A DNA stretch of 24,848 nt, from contig JAZRIX010000036.1 in NCBI GenBank assembly GCA_045645485.1, positions 1-24,848 on the forward strand. Reading direction: 5' to 3'. Below, in pieces: positions 6,595-14,307 of the stretch; within the stretch, counting starts at the first letter, position 1, and each line of letters opens with the position of its first letter. Source of the stretch: SIG440 sp045645485 (GTDB lineage Bacteria > Bacillota > Clostridia > Monoglobales > Monoglobaceae). The position numbers and the translations under genes were made by a program. The notes under the pieces are model-generated. The model did no database searches. It saw nothing but the letters and a program-made list of their open reading frames with translations, and had not been told where the DNA came from.

Positions 6595-7521
6595 TTATTC
6601 AAACAACGGAGTTGAAAAATACCGCTCCGCCGTATCAGGCAAAACTGTAACTACGGTTTTTCCTTTGCCAAGCTTTTTTGCAAGCTTGATTGCCGCCGCG
6701 ACATTGGTGCCGCTGGAAATACCGCACATAATACCTTCCTTGGAAGCCAGGTCCTTTGCAGTCTGAATTGCTTCCTCGTCCTTTATTACACAAATATCAT
6801 TATAAATATTCTGGTTCAGAATCTTTGGAATAACACCGTCCCCAATACCCATCTGAATATGTGTGCCTATTGAACCGCCCGAAAGAATTGCGGCATGTTC
6901 AGGCTCAACCGCCCAGATTTCAATATCAGGATTTTCAGCCTTTAAGGTTTCACCAATTCCTGTGATTGTTCCGCCCGTTCCTATTCCCGAACAAAAACCG
7001 TGAATGGTTCCATCAACCTGCTTAAGAATTTCAATACCCGTATGCTCCCTCTGTACCTGAACATTTGCTGGGTTTTCAAACTGTTGAGGAACAAAAACAT
7101 TATCATCTTCTTCCTGCATTTTTAATGCAGTTTCAAGACATTTTTCAATACACTCACCAATATTCCCCGCATCGTGAATCAAGATAACCTCTGCTCCGTA
7201 ATGCTGAACCAGCTTCCGTCTTTCCTCACTGACCGAGTCAGGCATAATTATTTTGGTCTTGTAACCCTTTACCGCACCCACAAGTGCAAGACCGATGCCC
7301 TGATTGCCACTGGTGGGTTCAACAATAACTGTATCCTTATTTATTATACCCCGATTTTCAGCATCGCATATCATATTGAAAGCGGTTCTGGTTTTTATTG
7401 AGCCGCCCACATTGAGACCCTCAAATTTCACAAGAATCTGTGCCCCTTCGGGATCCCCCATATGACTGAGTCTTATTATCGGTGTTTCACCTATTGCTTC
7501 TAAAACATTATTGCATATCAT
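6595..7521 (-). CDS. cysK: Cysteine synthase-family PLP enzyme (O-acetylserine sulfhydrylase type)
   Basis: This 308-residue fold-type II PLP enzyme probably makes cysteine from O-acetylserine and sulfide. The PLP lysine is K43 in NVGGSIKTRTA. The substrate loop is TSGNQG (70-75), the phosphate-binding glycine loop is GTGGT (181-185), and GISSGTN occurs near the C-terminus. Two core motifs differ from the textbook enzyme: KTR replaces KDR after the PLP lysine, and TSGNQG replaces TSGNTG. A related beta-replacement reaction is therefore possible. GGAG lies 11 bases before the ATG. A perfect-consensus promoter precedes the gene, and guaA follows 23 bases after its stop, so the two form an operon. 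No cysE or T-box leader is present. Confidence 0.85.
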   Translation of the reverse strand: MICNNVLEAIGETPIIRLSHMGDPEGAQILVKFEGLNVGGSIKTRTAFNMICDAENRGIINKDTVIVEPTSGNQGIGLALVGAVKGYKTKIIMPDSVSEERRKLVQHYGAEVILIHDAGNIGECIEKCLETALKMQEEDDNVFVPQQFENPANVQVQREHTGIEILKQVDGTIHGFCSGIGTGGTITGIGETLKAENPDIEIWAVEPEHAAILSGGSIGTHIQMGIGDGVIPKILNQNIYNDICVIKDEEAIQTAKDLASKEGIMCGISSGTNVAAAIKLAKKLGKGKTVVTVLPDTAERYFSTPLFE

Positions 7522-7571
7522 ATCTCTGTCTACTCCGGATTTTCTTCGGTAAAATACATTTTTATCTTATA

Positions 7572-7600
7572 ATTATATACCTTTCAGGAAATCTTGTCAA
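7572..7600 (-). promoter_or_regulatory. Perfect-consensus sigma-A promoter for cysK-guaA
   Basis: On the minus strand TTGACA (7600-7595) is followed by exactly 17 bases and TATAAT (7577-7572). This gives a start near 7565 and a leader of about 45 bases. A weaker candidate (TTGACG at 7636-7631, 18-base gap, TAAAAT at 7612-7607) lies just upstream. The rest of 7601-7722 is AT-rich, and I see no clear terminator for rnmV in it. Confidence 0.88.
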
Positions 7601-7722
7601 TAAAAAATTTTAACAAAATATTCTCATAACCGTCAAACTGATTTTCATTAAAAATTGTAATATATATCTCTATTGTTATTTAATCTCATATTATAAAAAT
7701 GCGATTTTAAATCAACAATTAT

Positions 7723-8313
7723 TTATTTAAGCTTTTCCACCGCCTTGCGGTATTCTTCATAAGTGAAAGCACTGTTCAGTACATCAATCAGGGCGTTTGC
7801 CGAAATCCGCATCGGAAGACCCAGAGACTTTGACAGCTTAATCCGCTTCTGTGTGCTGTCCTCTTTTCCCGTGAGACCGTCTTCATAGAATGTATTTTTT
7901 GTGATTATTTCTTCCTTTGGACGTACGACTGCCTCCCCAACCTCGGTGACGCTTTCCAGAATTTGAGAAAGCAGTTCCTCGGTCATTCCTTCAACTCCCA
8001 GAAGACCTTCCTTACCGGGTGTATCTTTCCGTTTTTCTTTGCCTTCAAGGGAGGGTATGTAGGCATGTTTCACGGTGCCCCGATTACCTACGCATTGTTT
8101 GATGTAGTTACGGATACGAAAGCCTGCTTTGTCCGAATCAGTAAGGATAATTACACCGGTTTTCTGAGCCATATTCCGTATTGCATTTATTATATTTTTG
8201 TCTGTATAAAGGCTGAAGCCACCTGTGCAGATTATTGGTGCATCGGTGACCTTTTTCAGCTGTTCCTTGTCGAACTTACCTTCAACCACAATGGTTTCTT
8301 TTATGTGGAGCAT
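7723..8313 (-). CDS. rnmV: Ribonuclease M5 (Toprim domain 5S rRNA maturase)
   Basis: This 196-residue protein is close to the usual size of RNase M5, which trims the 5S rRNA precursor in low-GC Gram-positives. The N-terminal Toprim domain shows the catalytic glutamate in VVEGKFDKEQL (E11), a CTGGF turn, and the acidic pair in ILTDSDKAG (D59, D61), followed by RIRNYI. The C-terminal half, with KRIKLSKSLGLP, is typical of the family. GAGGG lies 5 bases before the ATG. Only 18 bases separate the start from the terminator-like hairpin behind the HD gene, leaving no room for a standard promoter. It must rely on read-through or on a promoter inside the HD gene. The usual ksgA neighbour is absent. 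Confidence 0.88.
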   Translation of the reverse strand: MLHIKETIVVEGKFDKEQLKKVTDAPIICTGGFSLYTDKNIINAIRNMAQKTGVIILTDSDKAGFRIRNYIKQCVGNRGTVKHAYIPSLEGKEKRKDTPGKEGLLGVEGMTEELLSQILESVTEVGEAVVRPKEEIITKNTFYEDGLTGKEDSTQKRIKLSKSLGLPMRISANALIDVLNSAFTYEEYRKAVEKLK

Positions 8314-8330
8314 AATTTCCCTCTTCTTTC

Positions 8331-8363
8331 AAAAACAGCAAGAGGCAAAAACCTCTTGCTGTT
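8331..8363 (-). terminator. Terminator-like hairpin between the HD gene and rnmV
   Basis: A perfect 12-bp stem (AACAGCAAGAGG at 8334-8345 with CCTCTTGCTGTT at 8352-8363) has a 6-base loop and continues into a short T run on the minus strand. It starts a few bases after the HD gene stop and ends about 20 bases before the rnmV ATG. It could be an intra-operon attenuator or a processing hairpin rather than a full stop. Confidence 0.75.
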
Positions 8364-8368
8364 TATTT

Positions 8369-8953
8369 TTAAACTTTTCCTTCCAGAAAATATGTAGCCT
8401 CCATATCCGCAGTCGAAAGAGCAAATGCCAAAGGAAACATTTCAAAGGCACTTCCTACATTTCTAGGTTCTTCGCTGCCCGAAAAACCCATATGATAGCG
8501 GATTGCAAAGGCTTCCTCACGAGTGAGCCTCATAAATCCTGAAATAATATACACCGACTTCTCTCCGTGACCGTAAGGGAGCTTGTCATCAATCTCATAT
8601 ATCGGAACCTTCTGCCAAACGCCGTTATTGTCCTTCACGTTACGGAAACCGGGCTTATAAAAATTCATTTTGCAAAGGTCGTGAAGAAGTGCAACTATTG
8701 CAATTGTTTCGTCACTTGCCTCTAAACCGTAAAGTTCCTGAACTCTTTCACGGTTCATATAGTCAACCAGACATTCATAAACATTGAGGCTGTGTTCCAC
8801 CAGGCCGCCCTCATAAGCTCCGTGAAATCTTGTGCTTGCGGGAGCCGTAAAAAAGTCGCTGGCAGGTGACATAAGGTGGGCAAGGAGCTTGTCAGCCCCT
8901 TCCCTTTTTATATACTTCTGATATATATCAATAAATTCCTGTTTTGCACTCAT
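8369..8953 (-). CDS. HD-domain phosphohydrolase
   Basis: This is a 194-residue HD-superfamily metal-dependent hydrolase. The likely metal ligands are H44 in FHGAYEGG, H54 in LVEHS, the H91-D92 pair in LLHDLCKM, a later histidine in LPYGHGE, and the C-terminal ALSTADMEA aspartate. The order and length resemble the HD half of YhaM-type 3'-5' exoribonucleases without the OB domain, but the true substrate (RNA, nucleotide or other) cannot be read from the sequence. The ATG lies 2 bases after the leuS stop, with GGTGA from the end of leuS serving as ribosome binding site, so translation is coupled to leuS. A hairpin terminator follows. Confidence 0.8.
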   Translation of the reverse strand: MSAKQEFIDIYQKYIKREGADKLLAHLMSPASDFFTAPASTRFHGAYEGGLVEHSLNVYECLVDYMNRERVQELYGLEASDETIAIVALLHDLCKMNFYKPGFRNVKDNNGVWQKVPIYEIDDKLPYGHGEKSVYIISGFMRLTREEAFAIRYHMGFSGSEEPRNVGSAFEMFPLAFALSTADMEATYFLEGKV

Positions 8954-8955
8954 AT

Positions 8956-11427
8956 CTATTTCACCACAATGTTGATGAGCTTCTTGGGAACTGCAATCAC
9001 CTTTACAACCTGCTTGCCATCAATGAGCTCTTTTATCTTATCGTTGCTGAGTGCAACCTCCTGCATCTGCTGAGGATTAAGTTCTGCGGCAATCATCATC
9101 TTGTCACGGATTTTACCGTTAATCTGAACAACAACCTCAACCTCGCTTACAACAAGTGCAGACTCATCATACTTGGGCCATTCAGCCACATAAAGATCAT
9201 CCTTTCTGCCGATAAGCTCCCACATCTCCTGGGTAATATGAGGAACAATTGGTGAAAGAAGCATAACAACAGCATTAACAGCCTCACCAACTGCTGCTTT
9301 GTTATAATCTTCGGGCTTCACGCCGTCCTTATACTGGTAAATTGCATTTACCATTTCCATAACGCTGCTGATTGCAGTATTAAAGCTGAATCTGTCAAAA
9401 TCCTCTGTAACCTTCTTGATACTTGAGTTTACAGCAAGACGAAGTTTCTTGTCTGCCTCAGTGAGAGTTTTTGCATCAATTGCATCATCGGACATATAAT
9501 CCTTCAGTTCGTCAACTGCACGCCATACACGGTTAAGGAATCTGTATGCACCTTCAACTGCTGTATCGTTCCAGTCAAGGTCACGTTCGGGCGGAGCCGC
9601 AAAGAGGATAAAGAGTCTTGCGGTATCTGCGCCGTACTTGCTAATGATTTCTTCAGGACTTACAACGTTGCCCACAGACTTGGACATCTTGCTTCCGTCT
9701 TTGAGAACCATACCTTGAGTAAGAAGATTTTCAAAAGGTTCTTCGCATGAAACATAGTCCAGGTCATAAAGCACCTTCGTAAAAAATCTTGCATAAAGTA
9801 GGTGAAGAATTGCGTGTTCAACACCGCCGATATACTGGTCAACATTCATCCAGTAATCTGTCTTATCCTTCGCGAAGGGCATCTTGTCATTCTTGGGATC
9901 GCAATATCTCAGGAAGTACCATGATGAACATACAAAGGTATCCATTGTATCGCTTTCACGGGTTGCCTTGCCGCCGCACTTGGGACAGGTTGTTGTCATA
10001 AAGTCAGTACATTCGCTGAGCGGTGACTTGCCCTGACCCGTAAACTCTACATTTTCGGGAAGACGAACGGGAAGCTGATCTTCGGGAACTGCAACAGTTC
10101 CGCACTTTTCGCAGTATACAACGGGAATGGGAGCTCCCCAGTATCTCTGACGCGAAATAAGCCAGTCACGGAGACGGAAGTTTGTCTTTCTTGTTCCGAT
10201 ACCCTTTTCTTCCATATATGTGATAATCTTAGCAAGGGCATCACGGTTGTTCATACCGTTGAATTCCCCTGAATTTTCCATAATACCTTCAGCCGCAAAA
10301 GCTTCGGTCATATCTTCTTCCTTCATATTCTGACCTTCGGGCTGAATAACAATACGGATGGGAAGATTGTACTTCTTTGCAAACTCAAAGTCTCTCTGGT
10401 CGTGAGCCGCAACACCCATAACAATACCTGTTCCATAGTCGAGGAATACGTAGTTTGCAAGATACAGCGGAATCTTTTCGCCGTTTATGGGGTTCACCAT
10501 ATAAACACCTGTAAACACGCCTTCTTTTTCGGTATCTGTTGCACTTCTTGCAATCTCGCTCATACCGTGAACCTTTTCAATGAATGCACGGCATTCTGCT
10601 TCCTGAGGCTTGCCGCTGATAAGCTCGTCAACAATTGGATGCTCAGGAGCAATAACCATATATGACACGCCGAAAATTGTATCAGGGCGTGTTGTAAATA
10701 CTGTAAGTTCTTTATCTGTTCCGTCAATACGGAAGTTTACTTCAGCACCTTCAGATCTGCCAATCCAGTTAGTCTGCATTGCCTTTACCTTGTCGGGCCA
10801 GCCCTTAAGCTTGTCAATATCATCAAGTAGACGGTCAGCATAATCGGTAATCTTGAAGAACCACTGTTCAAGGTCTTTCTTGCCAACCTCACTCTTACAT
10901 CTGTCGCACTTGCCGTTCACAACCTGCTCATTTGCAAGAACTGTCTGACATGAAGGACACCAGTTTACAAAAGACTTTTTTTTGTATGCAAGACCCTTTT
11001 CAAAGAGCTTCAGGAACATCCACTGTGTGAACTTGTAGTATTCTTCCTTTGCTGTTGCAACTTCTCTGTCCCAGTCGTAGCTGAAACCAAGTCTTTTAAG
11101 CTGTTCACGCATATTGTCAATATTTGCCCATGTCCAGTCAGCAGGAGGGGTACCGTTCTTGATTGCAGCATTTTCCGCAGGAAGACCGAAGGAGTCCCAG
11201 CCCATTGGGTGAAGAACATTAAAACCCTTCATTGTCTTGTAACGTGCCACAACGTCACCGATTGAATAATTGCGCACGTGTCCCATATGTAAATTTCCTG
11301 AAGGATAAGGGAACATTTCAAGTGCGTAATACTTGGGCTTTGATGTATCTTCAGAAATTGCGAAGGTCTTTTCATCAGCCCATTTCTTCTGCCATTTTTC
11401 TTCGATTGCCTTAAAATCGTATTTCAT
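8956..11427 (-). CDS. leuS: Leucyl-tRNA synthetase
   Basis: This class I aminoacyl-tRNA synthetase attaches leucine to tRNA-Leu in the cytosol. The 823-residue length is normal for the bacterial type. Visible are the HIGH-type motif YPSGNLHMGH (41-50), a zinc-binding insertion with CPSC and CDRC (near 157-177), and the CP1 editing domain with TTRPDTIFG. A second zinc-like insert has CEKCG and CPKCGG, and the catalytic DGSKMSKS lies at about 577-584. An anticodon-binding region and a C-terminal domain rich in VQINGKIRDK follow. AAAGGA precedes the ATG. The gene is in a run behind rsfS with a 25-base gap, and no T-box or other leader is visible, so leucine control through a T-box is not expected here. 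Confidence 0.97.
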   Translation of the reverse strand: MKYDFKAIEEKWQKKWADEKTFAISEDTSKPKYYALEMFPYPSGNLHMGHVRNYSIGDVVARYKTMKGFNVLHPMGWDSFGLPAENAAIKNGTPPADWTWANIDNMREQLKRLGFSYDWDREVATAKEEYYKFTQWMFLKLFEKGLAYKKKSFVNWCPSCQTVLANEQVVNGKCDRCKSEVGKKDLEQWFFKITDYADRLLDDIDKLKGWPDKVKAMQTNWIGRSEGAEVNFRIDGTDKELTVFTTRPDTIFGVSYMVIAPEHPIVDELISGKPQEAECRAFIEKVHGMSEIARSATDTEKEGVFTGVYMVNPINGEKIPLYLANYVFLDYGTGIVMGVAAHDQRDFEFAKKYNLPIRIVIQPEGQNMKEEDMTEAFAAEGIMENSGEFNGMNNRDALAKIITYMEEKGIGTRKTNFRLRDWLISRQRYWGAPIPVVYCEKCGTVAVPEDQLPVRLPENVEFTGQGKSPLSECTDFMTTTCPKCGGKATRESDTMDTFVCSSWYFLRYCDPKNDKMPFAKDKTDYWMNVDQYIGGVEHAILHLLYARFFTKVLYDLDYVSCEEPFENLLTQGMVLKDGSKMSKSVGNVVSPEEIISKYGADTARLFILFAAPPERDLDWNDTAVEGAYRFLNRVWRAVDELKDYMSDDAIDAKTLTEADKKLRLAVNSSIKKVTEDFDRFSFNTAISSVMEMVNAIYQYKDGVKPEDYNKAAVGEAVNAVVMLLSPIVPHITQEMWELIGRKDDLYVAEWPKYDESALVVSEVEVVVQINGKIRDKMMIAAELNPQQMQEVALSNDKIKELIDGKQVVKVIAVPKKLINIVVK

Positions 11428-11452
11428 TATATTTCAATCCTTTCGAAATTTA

Positions 11453-11815
11453 TTAGTCTTCCTGAATTAAATCTTCTATATCTACCTCCGGGGCATCCTT
11501 CCAGATGTGCTCCAGCTTGTAAAACTCACGTATCTCTCCTTGGAAAATATGGACAATTACATCATCATAGCTGAGAAGAATCCATTCTCCGCTGTCATAA
11601 CCTTCTTTGCTCCACATTTTTGCTCCGGCATCATACATCTTTTCTTCAACCTCATCACAGATTGCCTGAACATTTTTATTTGAACCGCCTGTAGCAATAA
11701 CAAAATAATTTGTCAGCGTTGTCAGCTCTCTCAGGTCAAGAACTTGAATATCCTTGCCTTTTTTGCTGTCAATGGCCTTGACAACAGTATTCACATAATT
11801 ATTCTCGCAACTCAT
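11453..11815 (-). CDS. rsfS: Ribosomal silencing factor RsfS
   Basis: This 120-residue protein of the RsfS/YbeB/iojap family binds ribosomal protein uL14 on the 50S subunit and blocks joining with 30S when nutrients are scarce. Family landmarks are VLDLRELTTLTNYFVIATG, the GYDSGEWILLSYDDVIVHIF block, and REFYKLEHIW near the end. The short acidic C-terminal tail is usual. GGAG lies just before the ATG. Its place between the LCP gene and leuS, in the nadD-yqeK-LCP-rsfS run, is a common Firmicutes arrangement and supports the call. Confidence 0.95.
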   Translation of the reverse strand: MSCENNYVNTVVKAIDSKKGKDIQVLDLRELTTLTNYFVIATGGSNKNVQAICDEVEEKMYDAGAKMWSKEGYDSGEWILLSYDDVIVHIFQGEIREFYKLEHIWKDAPEVDIEDLIQED

Positions 11816-11834
11816 CAGTCTTCTCCTTTTTTTA

Positions 11835-13067
11835 TCAGAAATTAAAGTCCGTACCTATTTTCAAAGTAACATCTGCTTCTTTTTCTCCGTCTTTCAAGAC
11901 ATACTTTTCAACCGTCTCAGCAATCTTTGCTGTTTTGAATATCTTCTGAACTTCTATTGCAGCACGTTTTTCATTGTGGTTTATCAACATAGATTCATTC
12001 AATGCAGTATCCGCTTTTTCTTTTGCAACCACCTTGAAGCCGTAATCCTTCAGCATTTCCTCAACAGTTGCCGAAATATCCATCTTTTCGCCTGATACTC
12101 CTGTAGCATCAATAATCCTCACCTTGATAAATCTGTTTTTGATTGAACCCTTGTACTCATTTTCAATCTCGGTTTTCTCAAAGGCAAAATGTTCTTCAAT
12201 GATTTCTTTTGTTTTTTCTTTGTCGTGGAAAAAATATGAAATTCCATCTGTATCATACCCACCTTCACCGGGCAGTGTATAAATGTTTATTTTGTCCATA
12301 CTGAGTTTGGGAACATCACCCACATAACGAACTATTTCCTTTACGGTAAAGTCCGTTTTTACACTCTCGGAAATGATACCCAGAATCTGCGGTATCTTCA
12401 GAATTGTAGCACCGTCAAACACCTTTTTTGCCGCAGCTTCATAGAACTTTCTCTGTGCCGCCACTCTGTCAATATCGCCGTTGGGATAACCTGTACCGTC
12501 ATCATTTTTTCTGAAGCGCATAAACATTTCAGCCTTCCTGCCGTCAAGAAGCTGTCTCCCCGGAAGCAGGTCTATTCTGAGATTTTGTGCAGGGTCATTG
12601 TAAAGCATCCGAATAGGAACATCAACCTCAACCCCGCCGATTGCATCAATAATTTTTCTGAATGCATCAAAGCTCACAATAATTGACTTCCGCGGTCTGA
12701 TTCCTATTATGCTTTCAATTTCCTGAAACATAGCCTTATGGTCTTCTGAACTGCCGTAAGCTGAATTAATTTTCTTGTCACGACGCTTGTTCTCAACCTT
12801 TGTATCACGGGGAATCTGAATAACGTTCAGCGAATTGTCCGCCCGATTATACCGGCAAAACAAAATCAGGTCTGTTCTGGTACCGTCCTCATCAATTCCC
12901 GCAACAACAAAATCTTCAATTTGTTCCGAGGCTGAAAAAGAACTGCTGAAACCGAATTTCATAGGTTCTCCCGTTATTAGGGACACAGCACCTACATAAC
13001 CCACATAAATCAAAATCAGCATTATCAAAGCAATAACAGCTATCCTTAAAGGTGATCTTTTCTTCAT
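11835..13067 (-). CDS. LytR-CpsA-Psr (LCP) family cell-wall glycopolymer transferase
   Basis: This 410-residue membrane-anchored protein belongs to the LCP family, which attaches teichoic acids or capsular polymers to peptidoglycan outside the membrane. A basic N-terminus and one hydrophobic span (about 9-29) give an N-in, C-out topology. The LCP domain (about 50-255) shows GIDEDGTRTDLILF, IQIPRDTKV, FDAFRKIIDAIGGVEVDV and FMRFRKNDDGTGYPNGDIDR. The last is the family's arginine/aspartate region for the polyprenyl-pyrophosphate substrate. The C-terminal part (about 315-405), with RIIDATGVSG, resembles the LytR C-terminal domain. The gene sits 5 bases behind yqeK and 19 bases before rsfS, in the same operon. 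Confidence 0.92.
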   Translation of the reverse strand: MKKRSPLRIAVIALIMLILIYVGYVGAVSLITGEPMKFGFSSSFSASEQIEDFVVAGIDEDGTRTDLILFCRYNRADNSLNVIQIPRDTKVENKRRDKKINSAYGSSEDHKAMFQEIESIIGIRPRKSIIVSFDAFRKIIDAIGGVEVDVPIRMLYNDPAQNLRIDLLPGRQLLDGRKAEMFMRFRKNDDGTGYPNGDIDRVAAQRKFYEAAAKKVFDGATILKIPQILGIISESVKTDFTVKEIVRYVGDVPKLSMDKINIYTLPGEGGYDTDGISYFFHDKEKTKEIIEEHFAFEKTEIENEYKGSIKNRFIKVRIIDATGVSGEKMDISATVEEMLKDYGFKVVAKEKADTALNESMLINHNEKRAAIEVQKIFKTAKIAETVEKYVLKDGEKEADVTLKIGTDFNF

Positions 13068-13072
13068 TGAAT

Positions 13073-13648
13073 TTATCCTCTTTTTATTTTCAACAAATAA
13101 TAATTTCTTGTGTCAACCGTACTGTGATGAAGAACTCTTCCGCTGTCAATAATAAATTTTATAACATATTCTGTCTGACACAAAACTGCACTGTCAAGGT
13201 CTCTTTCAGCAAGCTTGCGCACTTCCTCCGCCTGAGGATAACGCCTCAACGGCTCAGTAAAATCTGCAATAAAAATTATCTTTTCCATAAGAGACATATC
13301 GGGTCTTCCTGTAGTATGAAACCTTATGGCTTCAAGAATTTCAGAATTGTCAATGTCAAATTCTTTTTTGACGATATATGCCGCCAACGGACCGTGAAGA
13401 AGTGCCGTATTCATCCGTTCCGTTTCGTCAGAAGCATATCCGAATTCATCCAGTAACCTCAAAGCCTCGTCTCTGGGAATCTCCTTGGCTATATCATGAG
13501 CGATACCTGCCAGATAAGCATTATCAGCATCTGCTCCCCAGATAAGTGCAAGGCGCTTTGCCTCATCCGCAACACTCACGGTATGAGCAAAACGCTTTTC
13601 ACTCAGTATCTGCTTTGCATATTCTTTTATTTCTTCAACACTATGCAT
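13073..13648 (-). CDS. yqeK: YqeK-type HD hydrolase (probable diadenosine tetraphosphatase)
   Basis: This 191-residue HD-domain protein of the YqeK family is reported to cleave Ap4A symmetrically to ADP in Firmicutes. Metal-binding positions appear as H22 (RFAHTVSV), H51-D52 (IAHDIAKE), the histidine in ALLHGPLAA, the histidine of IRFHTTG, and the aspartate of IFIADFTEP. The order and length fit the family well. It lies directly behind nadD (9-base gap), its standard neighbour, and 5 bases before the LCP gene. The ribosome binding site is modest (AAGGA about 12 bases upstream), suggesting coupling to nadD. Confidence 0.93.
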   Translation of the reverse strand: MHSVEEIKEYAKQILSEKRFAHTVSVADEAKRLALIWGADADNAYLAGIAHDIAKEIPRDEALRLLDEFGYASDETERMNTALLHGPLAAYIVKKEFDIDNSEILEAIRFHTTGRPDMSLMEKIIFIADFTEPLRRYPQAEEVRKLAERDLDSAVLCQTEYVIKFIIDSGRVLHHSTVDTRNYYLLKIKRG

Positions 13649-13657
13649 ATATCAACT

Positions 13658-14260
13658 TTATCCTTTATACAATTCCGTGTTATTGATGTATTCGATAACC
13701 TCATTACACAACATATACTTTACACTTTTTCCGCATTCAATACGTTTTCTGATATCCGTTGACGACATTTCAATAACCTTCATGTTTATTTTACGGATAC
13801 GGGCACCGTATTTTTGCGTAAAAAAGTCTATCGCCATATTGAGTTCATTCTCTCGCATACCGCCACGAAGAGCAACAATTACTTCCGCTCTTTTAAAGAT
13901 TTCCTGAGGGCAGAACCATCGCTCCATTTCACAAAGAGAATCACCGCCTACGATAAAGCACAACTCATCAAGGGGAAATTTTTCTGCCAGATGTTCAAGA
14001 GTTTTTGCAGTATAGCTCTTTCCGCCTGCAACAATTTCCATATCAGAAACATCAAAAGCTGAATTGTCACCTACTGCAAGCTTTACCATATTAAGACGGT
14101 GCTCGCCCGACGGGATATCTTTGTCCGTTTTGTGGGGTGGATTTGCACAGGGCATAAAAACCAATTTGTCCAGCTCCGCTTTTTCCATAGCCTCTGTTGC
14201 AAGAAGCATATGCCCCAGATGTGGAGGATTGAATGTTCCGCCAAAAATACCTATTCTCAA
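13658..14260 (-). CDS. nadD: Nicotinate-nucleotide adenylyltransferase, TTG start
   Basis: This enzyme joins nicotinate mononucleotide and ATP to make deamido-NAD in NAD synthesis. The nucleotidyltransferase signature GTFNPPHLGH sits at residues 8-17, FMPCANPPHK follows, FIVGGDSL is central, and the C-terminal MSSTDIRKRI motif is intact. I place the start at a TTG (14260), giving the usual NadD beginning MRIGIFGG. AGGAG lies exactly 8 bases before this TTG. The in-frame GTG at 14269 overlaps that AGGAG and could not use it. Length is 200 residues, normal for the family. The gene follows the zinc-ribbon/propeller gene by about 47 bases and leads into yqeK. The upstream obg-yhbY partners common in other Firmicutes are missing. 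Confidence 0.94.
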   Translation of the reverse strand: MRIGIFGGTFNPPHLGHMLLATEAMEKAELDKLVFMPCANPPHKTDKDIPSGEHRLNMVKLAVGDNSAFDVSDMEIVAGGKSYTAKTLEHLAEKFPLDELCFIVGGDSLCEMERWFCPQEIFKRAEVIVALRGGMRENELNMAIDFFTQKYGARIRKINMKVIEMSSTDIRKRIECGKSVKYMLCNEVIEYINNTELYKG

Positions 14261-14307
14261 ATCATCCACTCCTCATAGTATTAAAACATTACTACTCTGT
14301 GCCTTTA

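Noticed and set aside
7522..7722. Riboswitch or T-box leader in the cysK upstream region
   Set aside because: The consensus promoter leaves a leader of only about 45 bases, with no extended structure; the region above it is plain AT-rich sequence.
11428..11452. T-box riboswitch before leuS
   Set aside because: Only 25 bases separate rsfS from leuS, far too short for a T-box leader, and no TGGN-type box or stem I is visible.
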